NCBI GenBank assembly: GCA_001824325.1
Contig: MHXC01000058.1
Location: 32,654 to 39,707 of the forward strand
Reading direction: 5' to 3'
Source of the DNA: Parcubacteria group bacterium RIFCSPHIGHO2_01_FULL_47_10b
GTDB taxonomy: Bacteria > Patescibacteriota > Minisyncoccia > 2-01-FULL-47-10
Length of the DNA: 7,054 nucleotides
The translations under genes and the position numbers were made by a program. Positions 1 through 5,577 of the stretch are shown here, piece by piece. The notes below the pieces were generated by a model that saw only the letters and a program-made list of their open reading frames with translations, was not told the origin of the DNA and did not search any database. Position 1 is the first letter of the stretch, and every line of letters begins with the position of its first letter.

Positions 1-3
1 ATA

Positions 4-342
4 ATGAAATTCTCTGCACCATCTCTCCCATCAAGCGAACTCTACACCATGCGACAGCTGGGGTATATTTTTATCGATGACCGTCGCACAGGCAAGCAGA
101 GTTATGTCCGCCCGATATATCGTGAACATTATCCACGATTCCATGTATATGTCAGCTCTGGCTCCAACGGCGGCTACCTGTTTGACATCCACTTAGATCA
201 AAAACAATCCTCGTATGAGGGTAGCCATATGCACAACGCCGAATATGACAGTCCGCTACTGGCAACCGAAGCACAACGTATAAAACAAGCGCTCGGAACT
301 AGTGACTCGACCAGCTCGGGTATTACCCGATTAAGCTTATAG
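4..342 (+). CDS. Small conserved-looking cytosolic protein of unknown function (112 aa)
   Basis: I cannot assign a function. The protein has no signal peptide or membrane segment. It looks like a small alpha/beta domain of about 95 residues followed by a Ser/Thr-rich tail (residues 99-112). The core reads as beta strands around residues 20-25, 46-50 and 58-63 and a C-terminal helix (84-97). Polar residues cluster in a pattern typical of conserved sites: H47 in YPRFHVYV, D61-x-H63-x-D65 in FDIHLDQ, then H75-x-H77 and E80-Y81. From memory, short proteins with the 'YPRFH ... HLDQK ... EYD' pattern recur in Parcubacteria-like genomes; this is recollection, not a search. It is the only plus-strand gene and converges on the DUF4349 gene with 5 bases between stop codons. 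The ATG lies 3 bases from the window edge, so its upstream signals, and any longer start, cannot be judged. Confidence 0.8.
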   Translation: MKFSAPSLPSSELYTMRQLGYIFIDDRRTGKQSYVRPIYREHYPRFHVYVSSGSNGGYLFDIHLDQKQSSYEGSHMHNAEYDSPLLATEAQRIKQALGTSDSTSSGITRLSL

Positions 343-347
343 TTCCC

Positions 348-1439
348 TTACTTTTTCCACACCCACAGCGCGAACTTCCATAGCAGTTTCGCGACCAACA
401 GCACAATTACCAGGTACAGCACATATTGCACAATGAGCATCACAAACGCGACCAGCCCAATACTGATGTCCTGCACAATGCCGTTGACGTTATACACAAA
501 GGATTTCACTGCTTGCTGCCACGAACGACCAAGTTCTTCGCCGTCAATATATTTGAGTTCGTAAATTGATACGTAAAAATACGTGTAATCAAGACGATCA
601 AGTTGCTCAGCCTTTGACCGAGACAGTCGTTCGAGCTGGGTGCTCACGTCTATCTTTTGTTGTGAAAGCTGCTGGATGGTCTGAATTTTGCTGTTGATAA
701 CCCGAGCCAAGGCATCGGCATCGCGCGTTTGCGTCGACAAGCGAGAAATTTCGTCATAGGCAGTCATCGCAGTTCGCAGCGTGTCGTCAATGTTTTTTAA
801 TCGGGCCTCGAGGATCTGCTGCTCGCTGGTGAAATCTTCAATTTGCCGCTTTATCGTATAACGTTCTTCTTGAAAATCTCTCGGATTGAGTGACTTAATA
901 ATTTCAACCATCTGCGCAACGTGCTGCTTTGCAACCTTAAAGGTGTAGCTACAGCTGGTATCTCCCTCGCTCGCGTTTTCAAAAATCACATAGTCAAAGG
1001 GCTTCAATTTCGTGAACTCGCCGCATATTTTTTTCAAATCCTTGGTCTCATAGGTGGCATGGTATTGTGTAACTTCATAGTTTTCTGCATCACTGCCAGT
1101 TGTGCCTGGGTTTGTGGGGGGTACTGGGGAAATGTTGCGGGGTGAAAGACTAATGCCTTGCGAAACATCGTACGACTTATAGCTTCCAACTGAATCGCTT
1201 GCTGCCATGTCCGCATATCCTGATATCGTTGCACTACCATAACTGCCAGCGCTTTCTTGGTAACTCGGTCCGAATGCTCGGTTCGCGCTATTCAGCGCTC
1301 CATAAAACATACTCGCGGGTGAACCGGAAAAACCAAGTAACCGGAGTAATATCGCGAGCACGATAACAACAACAATCGCAATACCAAGCGCCTTCAATAA
1401 TTGTTTGGGTGAAGCCTTGAGGCTTTGTAAGATGTTCAT
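348..1439 (-). CDS. DUF4349-type membrane protein with long coiled coil (363 aa)
   Basis: Envelope protein of unknown role. From the chosen ATG it has an N-terminal membrane anchor (about residues 17-35, VVVIVLAILLRLLGF), then a Ser/Gly/Tyr-rich linker (38-118). A globular region (121-185) carries two cysteines, C139 and C163, in the predicted external part, which could form a disulfide. A charged helical region (about 195-285, RQIEDFTSEQQILEARL...) reads as a coiled coil hairpin, and a C-terminal hydrophobic segment (326-352) ends in a basic tail (KLLWKFALWVWKK). This order (anchor, beta region, coiled coil, C-terminal membrane segment) is that of DUF4349 proteins. Most I know start with a lipoprotein signal; here there is a plain transmembrane anchor and no lipobox. 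A TTG further upstream (1472) keeps the frame open, but it lies upstream of the extended -10 box, so the ATG at 1439 is preferred. It has its own promoter. Confidence 0.82.
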   Translation of the reverse strand: MNILQSLKASPKQLLKALGIAIVVVIVLAILLRLLGFSGSPASMFYGALNSANRAFGPSYQESAGSYGSATISGYADMAASDSVGSYKSYDVSQGISLSPRNISPVPPTNPGTTGSDAENYEVTQYHATYETKDLKKICGEFTKLKPFDYVIFENASEGDTSCSYTFKVAKQHVAQMVEIIKSLNPRDFQEERYTIKRQIEDFTSEQQILEARLKNIDDTLRTAMTAYDEISRLSTQTRDADALARVINSKIQTIQQLSQQKIDVSTQLERLSRSKAEQLDRLDYTYFYVSIYELKYIDGEELGRSWQQAVKSFVYNVNGIVQDISIGLVAFVMLIVQYVLYLVIVLLVAKLLWKFALWVWKK

Positions 1440-1448
1440 GGTAGTTTC

Positions 1449-1477
1449 ATTATAGCATAAAAACCTTCTCAAAAAAC
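1449..1477 (-). promoter_or_regulatory. Extended -10 promoter of the DUF4349 gene
   Basis: On the minus strand a perfect TATAAT (1449-1454) is preceded by TGC (1455-1457), an extended -10 element. The -35 region at 17-bp spacing (1472-1477, GTTTTT) is poor, as expected when an extended -10 compensates. The predicted start is near 1442, three bases before the ATG at 1439, so the transcript would be essentially leaderless. No Shine-Dalgarno sequence is seen. Confidence 0.65.
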
Positions 1478-1485
1478 GGAATAAA

Positions 1486-1959
1486 TTACTCTTCGATAGT
1501 CAATCCAAATTTCTCCGGATTCTTCACGAGACGCAAAACTGCCTTAACAAATGTTTCAAAATCTCCGAGCTTTGTAGTGATAATTTCATATAGCTCCTTT
1601 GGTGTAATTTCATCATAGAAGTGAACCAATCGATTCCGATATCCTGCCATGTTTACGAGTGCAGTGCTGCCAAAGTTCTTATTGACAATGCCCCTATCTG
1701 CCAATGCAAGAGCAAGGCCTTTGTAGCTATATGGCCGCTTACCGGCGCTATAGGGAAATCGCGAAACAATGTGATTTGCGATATCAAAAAGCGCCTCAAG
1801 GGCTCGACGCAAATAGTGTTCTGTAATCGCAAAATTGTCTTTGTTGGCCTCAAATTCTTTCTTCGATAGACGCGATATTTTATTCAATTCTTCGAGAGAA
1901 TCGCGAATCGTTGCAACCTTACTTTCAATTTTGGTTTTAGAGAGCGGAATTTTATTCAT
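1486..1959 (-). CDS. hepT: HepT-like HEPN ribonuclease toxin (DUF86 family, 157 aa)
   Basis: Toxin of the MntA/HepT system: a small all-helical HEPN RNase that dimerises and cleaves RNA. The family signature RX4HXY is intact as R108-NRLV-H113-F-Y115 in GYRNRLVHFY. R and H form the active site of HEPN RNases. In characterised HepT proteins the motif tyrosine is the residue the partner nucleotidyltransferase modifies with AMP units, which silences the toxin; Y115 is the equivalent here. Helices are predicted at about 10-35, 44-66 (ALEALFDIANHIV), 80-89, 98-113 and 120-146. The length is slightly above the usual 130-150 residues because of an N-terminal extension of about 10 residues. It starts 5 bases after the stop codon of the nucleotidyltransferase gene, antitoxin first, so the two share one mRNA. 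No Shine-Dalgarno is visible, which suggests translational coupling. Confidence 0.9.
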   Translation of the reverse strand: MNKIPLSKTKIESKVATIRDSLEELNKISRLSKKEFEANKDNFAITEHYLRRALEALFDIANHIVSRFPYSAGKRPYSYKGLALALADRGIVNKNFGSTALVNMAGYRNRLVHFYDEITPKELYEIITTKLGDFETFVKAVLRLVKNPEKFGLTIEE

Positions 1960-1964
1960 AAAAT

Positions 1965-2381
1965 TTATGCAAACGCAGCAAAATTCGCTTTCTCGTAGGC
2001 ATATTTCAAAGGCAGATAGTCCACATATAATTTCAGAGCCTGCTCTTCGAAATTCGCACGAAAGATTGGAGACTGTTCAAATAATACAACCCCGTATTGC
2101 ATCGCAGCCATAGCCAGCGCCGGATTAGCCTGTTGTAAAAAGGAAATATCGAGCCGAGATCCATCCATGTTTGTAAATGCACCGCCTTCAACCATCGTGT
2201 GTATTGTGGTGTACAGCTTTAATCTATGACGCACCGACTTCTTTGGATCGACAAACACAATCCCAATATCAATATCTGACTGCCTCGTTGCAGTTTTTTG
2301 TGCCTGGGAACCAAAAAGGTATACAATCCCGACGCCAAGCTTTTGTAGCTTATTTTTTGTTGTATTCGATAGTCTAAGCAT
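1965..2381 (-). CDS. mntA: MntA-like minimal nucleotidyltransferase antitoxin (138 aa)
   Basis: Antitoxin of the MntA/HepT pair, a minimal nucleotidyltransferase of the polymerase-beta fold. The hallmark GSX10DXD is complete: G24-S25, then ten residues, D36-I-D38 (FGSQAQ...SDIDIG). A third carboxylate is supplied by D78 in the strand RLDISFL. These residues bind two metal ions and ATP. In studied systems the enzyme transfers AMP units to the toxin tyrosine, so neutralisation is enzymatic rather than by simple binding. The C-terminal helical part (about 85-134) resembles the extension found in HepT-paired members rather than in unrelated nucleotidyltransferases. The gene has its own promoter 9 bases upstream and is followed after 5 bases by hepT. 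The ATG at 2381 fits the promoter position and the usual family start just before the first helix. Confidence 0.9.
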   Translation of the reverse strand: MLRLSNTTKNKLQKLGVGIVYLFGSQAQKTATRQSDIDIGIVFVDPKKSVRHRLKLYTTIHTMVEGGAFTNMDGSRLDISFLQQANPALAMAAMQYGVVLFEQSPIFRANFEEQALKLYVDYLPLKYAYEKANFAAFA

Positions 2382-2398
2382 GTGGTTCTATTCTAGAC
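2372..2398. repeat. Short inverted repeat spanning mntA -10 region and start codon
   Basis: GTCTA (2372-2376) and TAGAC (2394-2398) form perfect 5-base arms around a 17-base centre. The arms are 22 bp apart centre to centre, about two helical turns, and flank the predicted start site and ATG. This could be an operator for self-regulation of the toxin-antitoxin unit or a weak 5' hairpin. Five-base arms can easily arise by chance. Confidence 0.25.
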
Positions 2399-2418
2399 GT
2401 GGGCACTGTATTTGCCAA
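2390..2418 (-). promoter_or_regulatory. Promoter of the mntA-hepT toxin-antitoxin operon
   Basis: On the minus strand TTGGCA (2413-2418) and TAGAAT (2390-2395) are separated by exactly 17 bp; each box differs from consensus at one base. The predicted start is near 2383, giving a leader of about 2 bases before the ATG at 2381. The promoter fills the 55-base gap after the 237-residue membrane protein gene, whose stop lies about 20 bases upstream of the -35 box. Confidence 0.72.
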
Positions 2419-2436
2419 TAGTTAGTGCGCGATTTT

Positions 2437-3150
2437 TTAATCACACCTCACCACCACTGTGTGTTTTTTTTGACTCCCGAGATCAATATCGGTTTCTTGT
2501 TCCAGTAATTCGCGATCGTTGAACGTAATACTCTGGACCCGTTCGGGGAGCGGAACGCTGAAGGATCGATCGAAGAGGGTGAGTGCCAGAGAGCTCCCAT
2601 GCGCCTCGACGCGCACTCCTACCGGCGGCACGTTAAATGTTTCTTGGCCATTGGTAATGATCCACAACGGTAACTTCACGCCGAATTTCTTGAATGTTCC
2701 GTTTATTTCCTGCGGAATACTCTCGGCAATGGGAATGTTAGAGCAATTTTCGTTTTTTATAGTCACTTTTACTTTAGTCATCTGCCAATAGACCGCCGCT
2801 GCCCCAGCAACTACCGCAACAGTAACAAGGCCCGTAACAGCAACTGATCCGATCCAGCTGAATCTCGGGAGTTTTTTGATCAGTGAATTGAGATCATAGC
2901 GCAATACTTTACACGCGCGCTTGAGTCCGGCGCTAGTGGTATCAGTGAGTTTCATTGCGGCATTCACTTTTTCGAGCGGCTCCTTCGGTAAAACATCGGT
3001 GTATGTCTCCAGTAACCCCTTTAAGTCCTTCATGTGCCCATACCATTCATTCGCGTCTTTATATAGCCCGCATCCGGCGCGCAAGCGTTTCAGAAACAAT
3101 AGGAGGGCTTTTCGGGCAGTACGCTTTTTCTTGCGGTTGGTGGAAGGCAT
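2437..3150 (-). CDS. Single-pass membrane protein of unknown function (237 aa)
   Basis: No family recognised. The N-terminus is very basic (residues 6-25, NRKKKRTARKALLLFLKRLR), followed by a helical cytoplasmic region (30-95) and one strong transmembrane segment (about 98-122, rich in V and A, ending AAAVYWQM). The exterior C-terminal domain (126-237) is beta-rich, with alternating hydrophobic strands such as VKVTIKN, LALTLF, SFSVPL and HTVVVRCD. By the positive-inside rule the N-terminus is inside and the C-terminal domain outside. The external domain has two cysteines, C136 near its start and C236 next to its end, placed to close it with a disulfide; C27 and C80 are cytoplasmic. The gene starts 20 bases after the HAD phosphatase stop, with no promoter-like -10 box at the distance used by the other transcription starts. 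It is therefore probably the last gene of that operon. Confidence 0.82.
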   Translation of the reverse strand: MPSTNRKKKRTARKALLLFLKRLRAGCGLYKDANEWYGHMKDLKGLLETYTDVLPKEPLEKVNAAMKLTDTTSAGLKRACKVLRYDLNSLIKKLPRFSWIGSVAVTGLVTVAVVAGAAAVYWQMTKVKVTIKNENCSNIPIAESIPQEINGTFKKFGVKLPLWIITNGQETFNVPPVGVRVEAHGSSLALTLFDRSFSVPLPERVQSITFNDRELLEQETDIDLGSQKKHTVVVRCD

Positions 3151-3170
3151 TAATCTTAGAATTTGGTTTA

Positions 3171-3875
3171 TTATTGCGCGACAATTCTCATTATCTCCTT
3201 GGTGTCACATAGGTTCAACAACACATTATCAGCTCCAGCAACTCGCAAGTCATCCGTGCTGTATGTTCCTGTCGCAACCCCAATTGTTTTAACCCCTGCT
3301 TCTTTGCCAGCCTCAATATCGCGAGGTGTATCACCAATAACATATACGTTAGTTCTGGATGTAAAGTTGAATTGATTCTGTGCTTTTTCGATCGCTATCG
3401 TTACTAATTCGCTTCGTTTAAAAGCCTCGTTACCAAAGCCACCTACGGGGAAATAATCGCCGAGTCCAATTTTTTTCATTTTCGCGCGCGCCACTCGTTC
3501 TGTATTTCCAGTGATAAGCCCTAGAAGGAAGCCCGTGCTGTACAATGCTTTCACTGCCTCAATACTTCCCTCAATGATATTAAGCTGTAGCGAATTGATG
3601 CGAGCATCGAATCGTCGAGCCACCTCCTCGTGCATCGCCTCCATGTGTTCCATTATAAGTTCGTCTGAAAGTCTCTGCTTTCGGAGTACTTCTCGAATAA
3701 TTTGTTTGTCGATTTTTCCACTATGCTCGATTGTTTTAATACTCGTTTTGATCCCATACACCGACTCAAAAGCCTCGTCGAACAATTGAATATATTCGTC
3801 GGAAGTTACGACGAGCGTACCATCGACATCGAAGAGTATCAGCGCGGGATAGTTCATTATTGCATTCGATGTCAT
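3171..3875 (-). CDS. HAD-superfamily phosphatase, phosphoglycolate phosphatase-like (234 aa)
   Basis: Cytosolic hydrolase of the haloacid dehalogenase superfamily, most like the Gph/PGMB branch that removes phosphate from small metabolites. Motif I is F15-D16-V-D18-G-T20 (D16 nucleophile, D18 acid/base). Motif II is T122 in LITGNT, motif III is K153 in AFKRSE, and motif IV is G181-D182-T-P-R-D186, which binds Mg2+. A helical cap (C1 type, about residues 28-95) sits between motifs I and II. The length matches the family. The substrate cannot be told from sequence; phosphoglycolate, nucleotide monophosphates or sugar phosphates are all possible. The ATG overlaps the stop of the FN3 gene (ATGA, 3872-3875), which supports this start. 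A second ATG at 3857 would remove six residues and still leave motif I intact. There is no Shine-Dalgarno before either. Confidence 0.9.
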   Translation of the reverse strand: MTSNAIMNYPALILFDVDGTLVVTSDEYIQLFDEAFESVYGIKTSIKTIEHSGKIDKQIIREVLRKQRLSDELIMEHMEAMHEEVARRFDARINSLQLNIIEGSIEAVKALYSTGFLLGLITGNTERVARAKMKKIGLGDYFPVGGFGNEAFKRSELVTIAIEKAQNQFNFTSRTNVYVIGDTPRDIEAGKEAGVKTIGVATGTYSTDDLRVAGADNVLLNLCDTKEIMRIVAQ

Positions 3876-4378
3876 TGGATTACAGACTGCGCCGAGCTCT
3901 CAACCACATCTGACTTTTCGCTCTCATTGCCTGCTGCATCTGCTGCGGTTACGGCGTATCCGTATATAACGCCCGGTGCAATCGCCTGATTAATATACCA
4001 ATAGCGACCTCGGTTGCTGCCCTCAACGGCGACGTTGCCAATTTTTTTCCATTCATTGGTGCGTAGTTCAGCGCGATAAATATTGTACTGCGTTGTTGTT
4101 GCCTGGCCGTTCGCCTGCCAGCGCACGACATTACCTTCGTCTGTTTTTTCGAATACGATGTTGGTCGGAGTTGCAGGTCCAACTGAGAGTTGTTGGGCGC
4201 CGCTCGATGACGTGTTTGTGCCGGCAATGTCGCCGGCCTTGTTATTATCAAACGCAATCACCTCATCTCGAGCATCATTTGTTTGATCCGCCGATTTCTT
4301 GCCGCTCAAGATAAAAGCACCGACTACGATGAGCAAAATAATAATTACTCCGAGCCACAAATTATTTTTGTTTTTCAT
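3872..4378 (-). CDS. Membrane-anchored fibronectin type III-like protein (168 aa)
   Basis: Predicted surface protein. From the chosen ATG it has a basic N-terminus and a transmembrane anchor (about residues 7-25, LWLGVIIILLIVVGAFIL). A polar, Ser/Thr/Asn-rich linker follows (27-68), then a single fibronectin type III-like beta sandwich (about 69-160). Typical FN3 landmarks are the opening P-x-x-P/N-I-V segment, VVRWQA (strand B tryptophan), YNIYRA (strand C), YWYINQAIAPGVIYGYAVTAAD (strands E-F with the Tyr) and AAGNESEKSDVV (strand G). The domain probably mediates binding at the cell surface; the partner is unknown. The frame is open to an ATG at 4420 that overlaps the deaminase stop (ATGA) and would add 14 residues encoded across a G9-A7 run. 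The ATG at 4378 is chosen because it gives a normal membrane-signal N-terminus, but the upstream start fits the overlap style of the neighbouring genes. The stop overlaps the HAD gene start. Confidence 0.8.
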   Translation of the reverse strand: MKNKNNLWLGVIIILLIVVGAFILSGKKSADQTNDARDEVIAFDNNKAGDIAGTNTSSSGAQQLSVGPATPTNIVFEKTDEGNVVRWQANGQATTTQYNIYRAELRTNEWKKIGNVAVEGSNRGRYWYINQAIAPGVIYGYAVTAADAAGNESEKSDVVESSAQSVIQ

Positions 4379-4397
4379 ATTAATGAGGCTTATAAGA

Positions 4398-4413
4398 TTT
4401 TTTTCCCCCCCCC
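4398..4413 (-). repeat. G9-A7 homopolymer tract at the deaminase/FN3 junction
   Basis: On the minus strand nine G (4405-4413) run straight into seven A (4398-4404). The tract lies after the deaminase stop (4417-4419), within codons 3-8 of the longer reading of the FN3 gene and in the untranslated leader of the shorter one. Runs like this are prone to polymerase slippage, either in the cell or as sequencing and assembly error. A TATAAG box (4389-4394) lies just downstream, but the hexamer 17 bp upstream of it (AGAAGG) is not a -35 box. Confidence 0.9.
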
Positions 4414-4416
4414 TTC

Positions 4417-4920
4417 TCATCGCGAAATAATGCGCGACTTATAATTATCAAATATCTCAATAAATTGCCCCTCATGCCCGCCTAGCTGTACCATCTCAAT
4501 TCTCTCATTCCACTGCGCAATCAGTTCATATTTATTGATAGTTTTAGACTCTGACATCCACGGGATTACATCCCAGTATGCTGCCGCGGGAATAATATAA
4601 TATACTTTCTTGATACCTGCCCAGTATGCTGCACTCAAGCACATGAGACAAGGCTCAACGACGGTGATCAGTGAGTAGTTACGAATAATTGGCGTGTGTT
4701 CTTTCTTACATGCTTGTTCTATGACAAGGCGTTCCGCATGGGCAGTAGCGTCACAATCTGAAGCAACCTTGCTTTCTGATTGGTAGACCAGTTTGTTCTC
4801 CGAATCTAGTAGTAATGCACCATTGGGCAAGTTACCCTTCTCCGCAGAAGAAATTGCGAGTTGCCGCAACGCAACAAATTGCTTACCGGTCAAGATTTCT
4901 TGGTGCAAAAATTTATGCAT
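4417..4920 (-). CDS. CDA-fold zinc deaminase, guanine-deaminase-like (167 aa)
   Basis: Zinc-dependent nucleobase/nucleoside deaminase of the cytidine deaminase fold. The catalytic motif H61-A62-E63 (ATAHAERLVIE) supplies a zinc ligand and the proton-shuttling Glu; P90-C91-L-M-C94 supplies the other two zinc ligands. The stretch EPCLMCLSAAYWAGIKKVYY resembles bacterial guanine deaminases (GuaD; EPCPMC..A.YWA....VYY) more than the tRNA adenosine deaminase TadA, which usually continues as CAGA. The N-terminus (LRQLAISSAEKGNLPNGALLLD) also fits that group, with the usual FGA/FGC position replaced by NGA. The C-terminal part (115-167) does not match what I recall of GuaD, so the substrate is open: guanine, another purine or pyrimidine base or nucleoside, or an RNA base. 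The start overlaps the last 8 bases of the 87-residue gene; the stop overlaps an ATG of the FN3 frame. Confidence 0.85.
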   Translation of the reverse strand: MHKFLHQEILTGKQFVALRQLAISSAEKGNLPNGALLLDSENKLVYQSESKVASDCDATAHAERLVIEQACKKEHTPIIRNYSLITVVEPCLMCLSAAYWAGIKKVYYIIPAAAYWDVIPWMSESKTINKYELIAQWNERIEMVQLGGHEGQFIEIFDNYKSRIISR

Positions 4921-5176
4921 ACTGCTTAAAATACTGCGTGAAATAGTGTTTTATTTCCGGTCGATAATTCTGCCGTCCTGCTGCTGATTTTTTCGATTTG
5001 CGTCTGAAAATCGAAGCTGCTTTCTGCATTCCCACAATCTTAAACAGTTGTTGCACGTCATCCCAATCGCCGTAATTCAAAACCGCTTCAACAACCGAGT
5101 CCTCTGAAAGTTGCGAAGTGTCCTTAACGTACCAGATCAAATAGCGTCGTTCCTTGATGAAATTAGCTAGGGTCAT
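4913..5176 (-). CDS. Small orphan protein, possibly DUF6922-like (87 aa)
   Basis: Function unknown. The protein is helical, basic and has no signal or membrane segment. Residues 5-17 (NFIKERRYLIWYV), 24-35 (SEDSVVEAVLNYG) and 38-58 (WDDVQQLFKIVGMQKAASIF) look like three helices. A Lys/Arg/Ser-rich stretch follows (58-68, RRKSKKSAAGR), then a C-terminal piece with repeated aromatics (NYRPEIKHYFTQYFKQY). The order 'Y-L-x-W ... E-x-V-V-E-x-V-L-N-Y-G-D-W-x-D-V ... F' recalls the small DUF6922 proteins that often precede AbiEii-type nucleotidyltransferase toxins; this is from memory and uncertain. No AbiEii gene is nearby; instead the gene directly follows a PIN toxin with a 4-base ATGA overlap (5173-5176) and overlaps the deaminase start by 8 bases. 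It is therefore almost certainly co-translated with both. Confidence 0.78.
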   Translation of the reverse strand: MTLANFIKERRYLIWYVKDTSQLSEDSVVEAVLNYGDWDDVQQLFKIVGMQKAASIFRRKSKKSAAGRQNYRPEIKHYFTQYFKQYA

Positions 5177-5577
5177 GATTTTGTTTTACCATATAGCTCA
5201 AACCCTGCCTTTTGAAAATCCTGATCAAACGCAAATGCAGTCGTAATGTTTTCGAGCTTCATCGTGACAAAACTTACGCAGTCAACAAAACTCAATCGGC
5301 GTGAACTGTGATTCATCCAGTATTTTTTTGCAGCATCGTGGATTTGTTGCGTTATCCAAATACACTGAACCTTGCCAATGTCGGCAGTAAACTGAGTTGC
5401 TGTTTTGACACCAAGGCGATTCTGTAATATGGACATAGCCTCAACGATCACATAGTTGTGGATACACAAACTCTCCCCTGACTCATATAGTCTCTGGAGT
5501 AATCGCTGCGCTCTTTGGTGCTTTTCGTCTGTTTTACTTGCCAGAGCAATGATTGCTGAACTATCAAAAAAAATCAT
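5173..5577 (-). CDS. PIN-domain ribonuclease toxin, VapC-like (134 aa)
   Basis: Toxin of a type II toxin-antitoxin pair. PIN-domain toxins are Mg2+-dependent endoribonucleases, many of which cut tRNA or rRNA. The acidic quartet is in place: D5 (FFDSSAII), E46 (VIVEAMSIL), D99 (LSFVDCVSF) and D118 with D120 nearby (AFAFDQDFQKAGF). The length and the closing 'FDxDF..AGF' pattern are typical of the family. The RNA target cannot be predicted. The start overlaps the antitoxin stop by 4 bases (5574-5577, ATGA) and its stop overlaps the next start in the same way, so toxin production is coupled to antitoxin translation. No Shine-Dalgarno is visible. Confidence 0.9.
   Translation of the reverse strand: MIFFDSSAIIALASKTDEKHQRAQRLLQRLYESGESLCIHNYVIVEAMSILQNRLGVKTATQFTADIGKVQCIWITQQIHDAAKKYWMNHSSRRLSFVDCVSFVTMKLENITTAFAFDQDFQKAGFELYGKTKS

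Noticed and set aside
343..347. Bidirectional terminator between the convergent genes
   Set aside because: Only 5 bases separate the stop codons, and I could not find a hairpin with a U-tract there; any terminator would have to lie inside the coding sequences.
921..1240. Open frames of 68-74 codons on both strands within the DUF4349 gene
   Set aside because: They overlap a well-supported coding sequence, show no family features and have no plausible expression signals.
1440..1472. TTG start at 1472 for the DUF4349 gene
   Set aside because: It would put the extended -10 box inside the coding region; the ATG at 1439 sits 10 bases after that box and gives a normal membrane-anchor N-terminus.
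2919..3375. Plus-strand open frames antisense to the 237-residue protein and HAD genes
   Set aside because: They are antisense shadows with Ser/Arg/Pro-rich composition; the minus-strand genes have clear domains.
4389..4417. Promoter for the FN3 gene with TATAAG at 4389-4394 and the G/A run as spacer
   Set aside because: The -10 match is fair, but the -35 position reads AGAAGG, there is no extended -10, and the run makes the spacer unusual. It is kept only as an alternative in the homopolymer finding.
3872..5577. UGA recoded as an amino acid (Gracilibacteria/SR1 code)
   Set aside because: TGA ends several genes exactly where the next ATG begins, and the protein lengths match their families with TGA read as stop.
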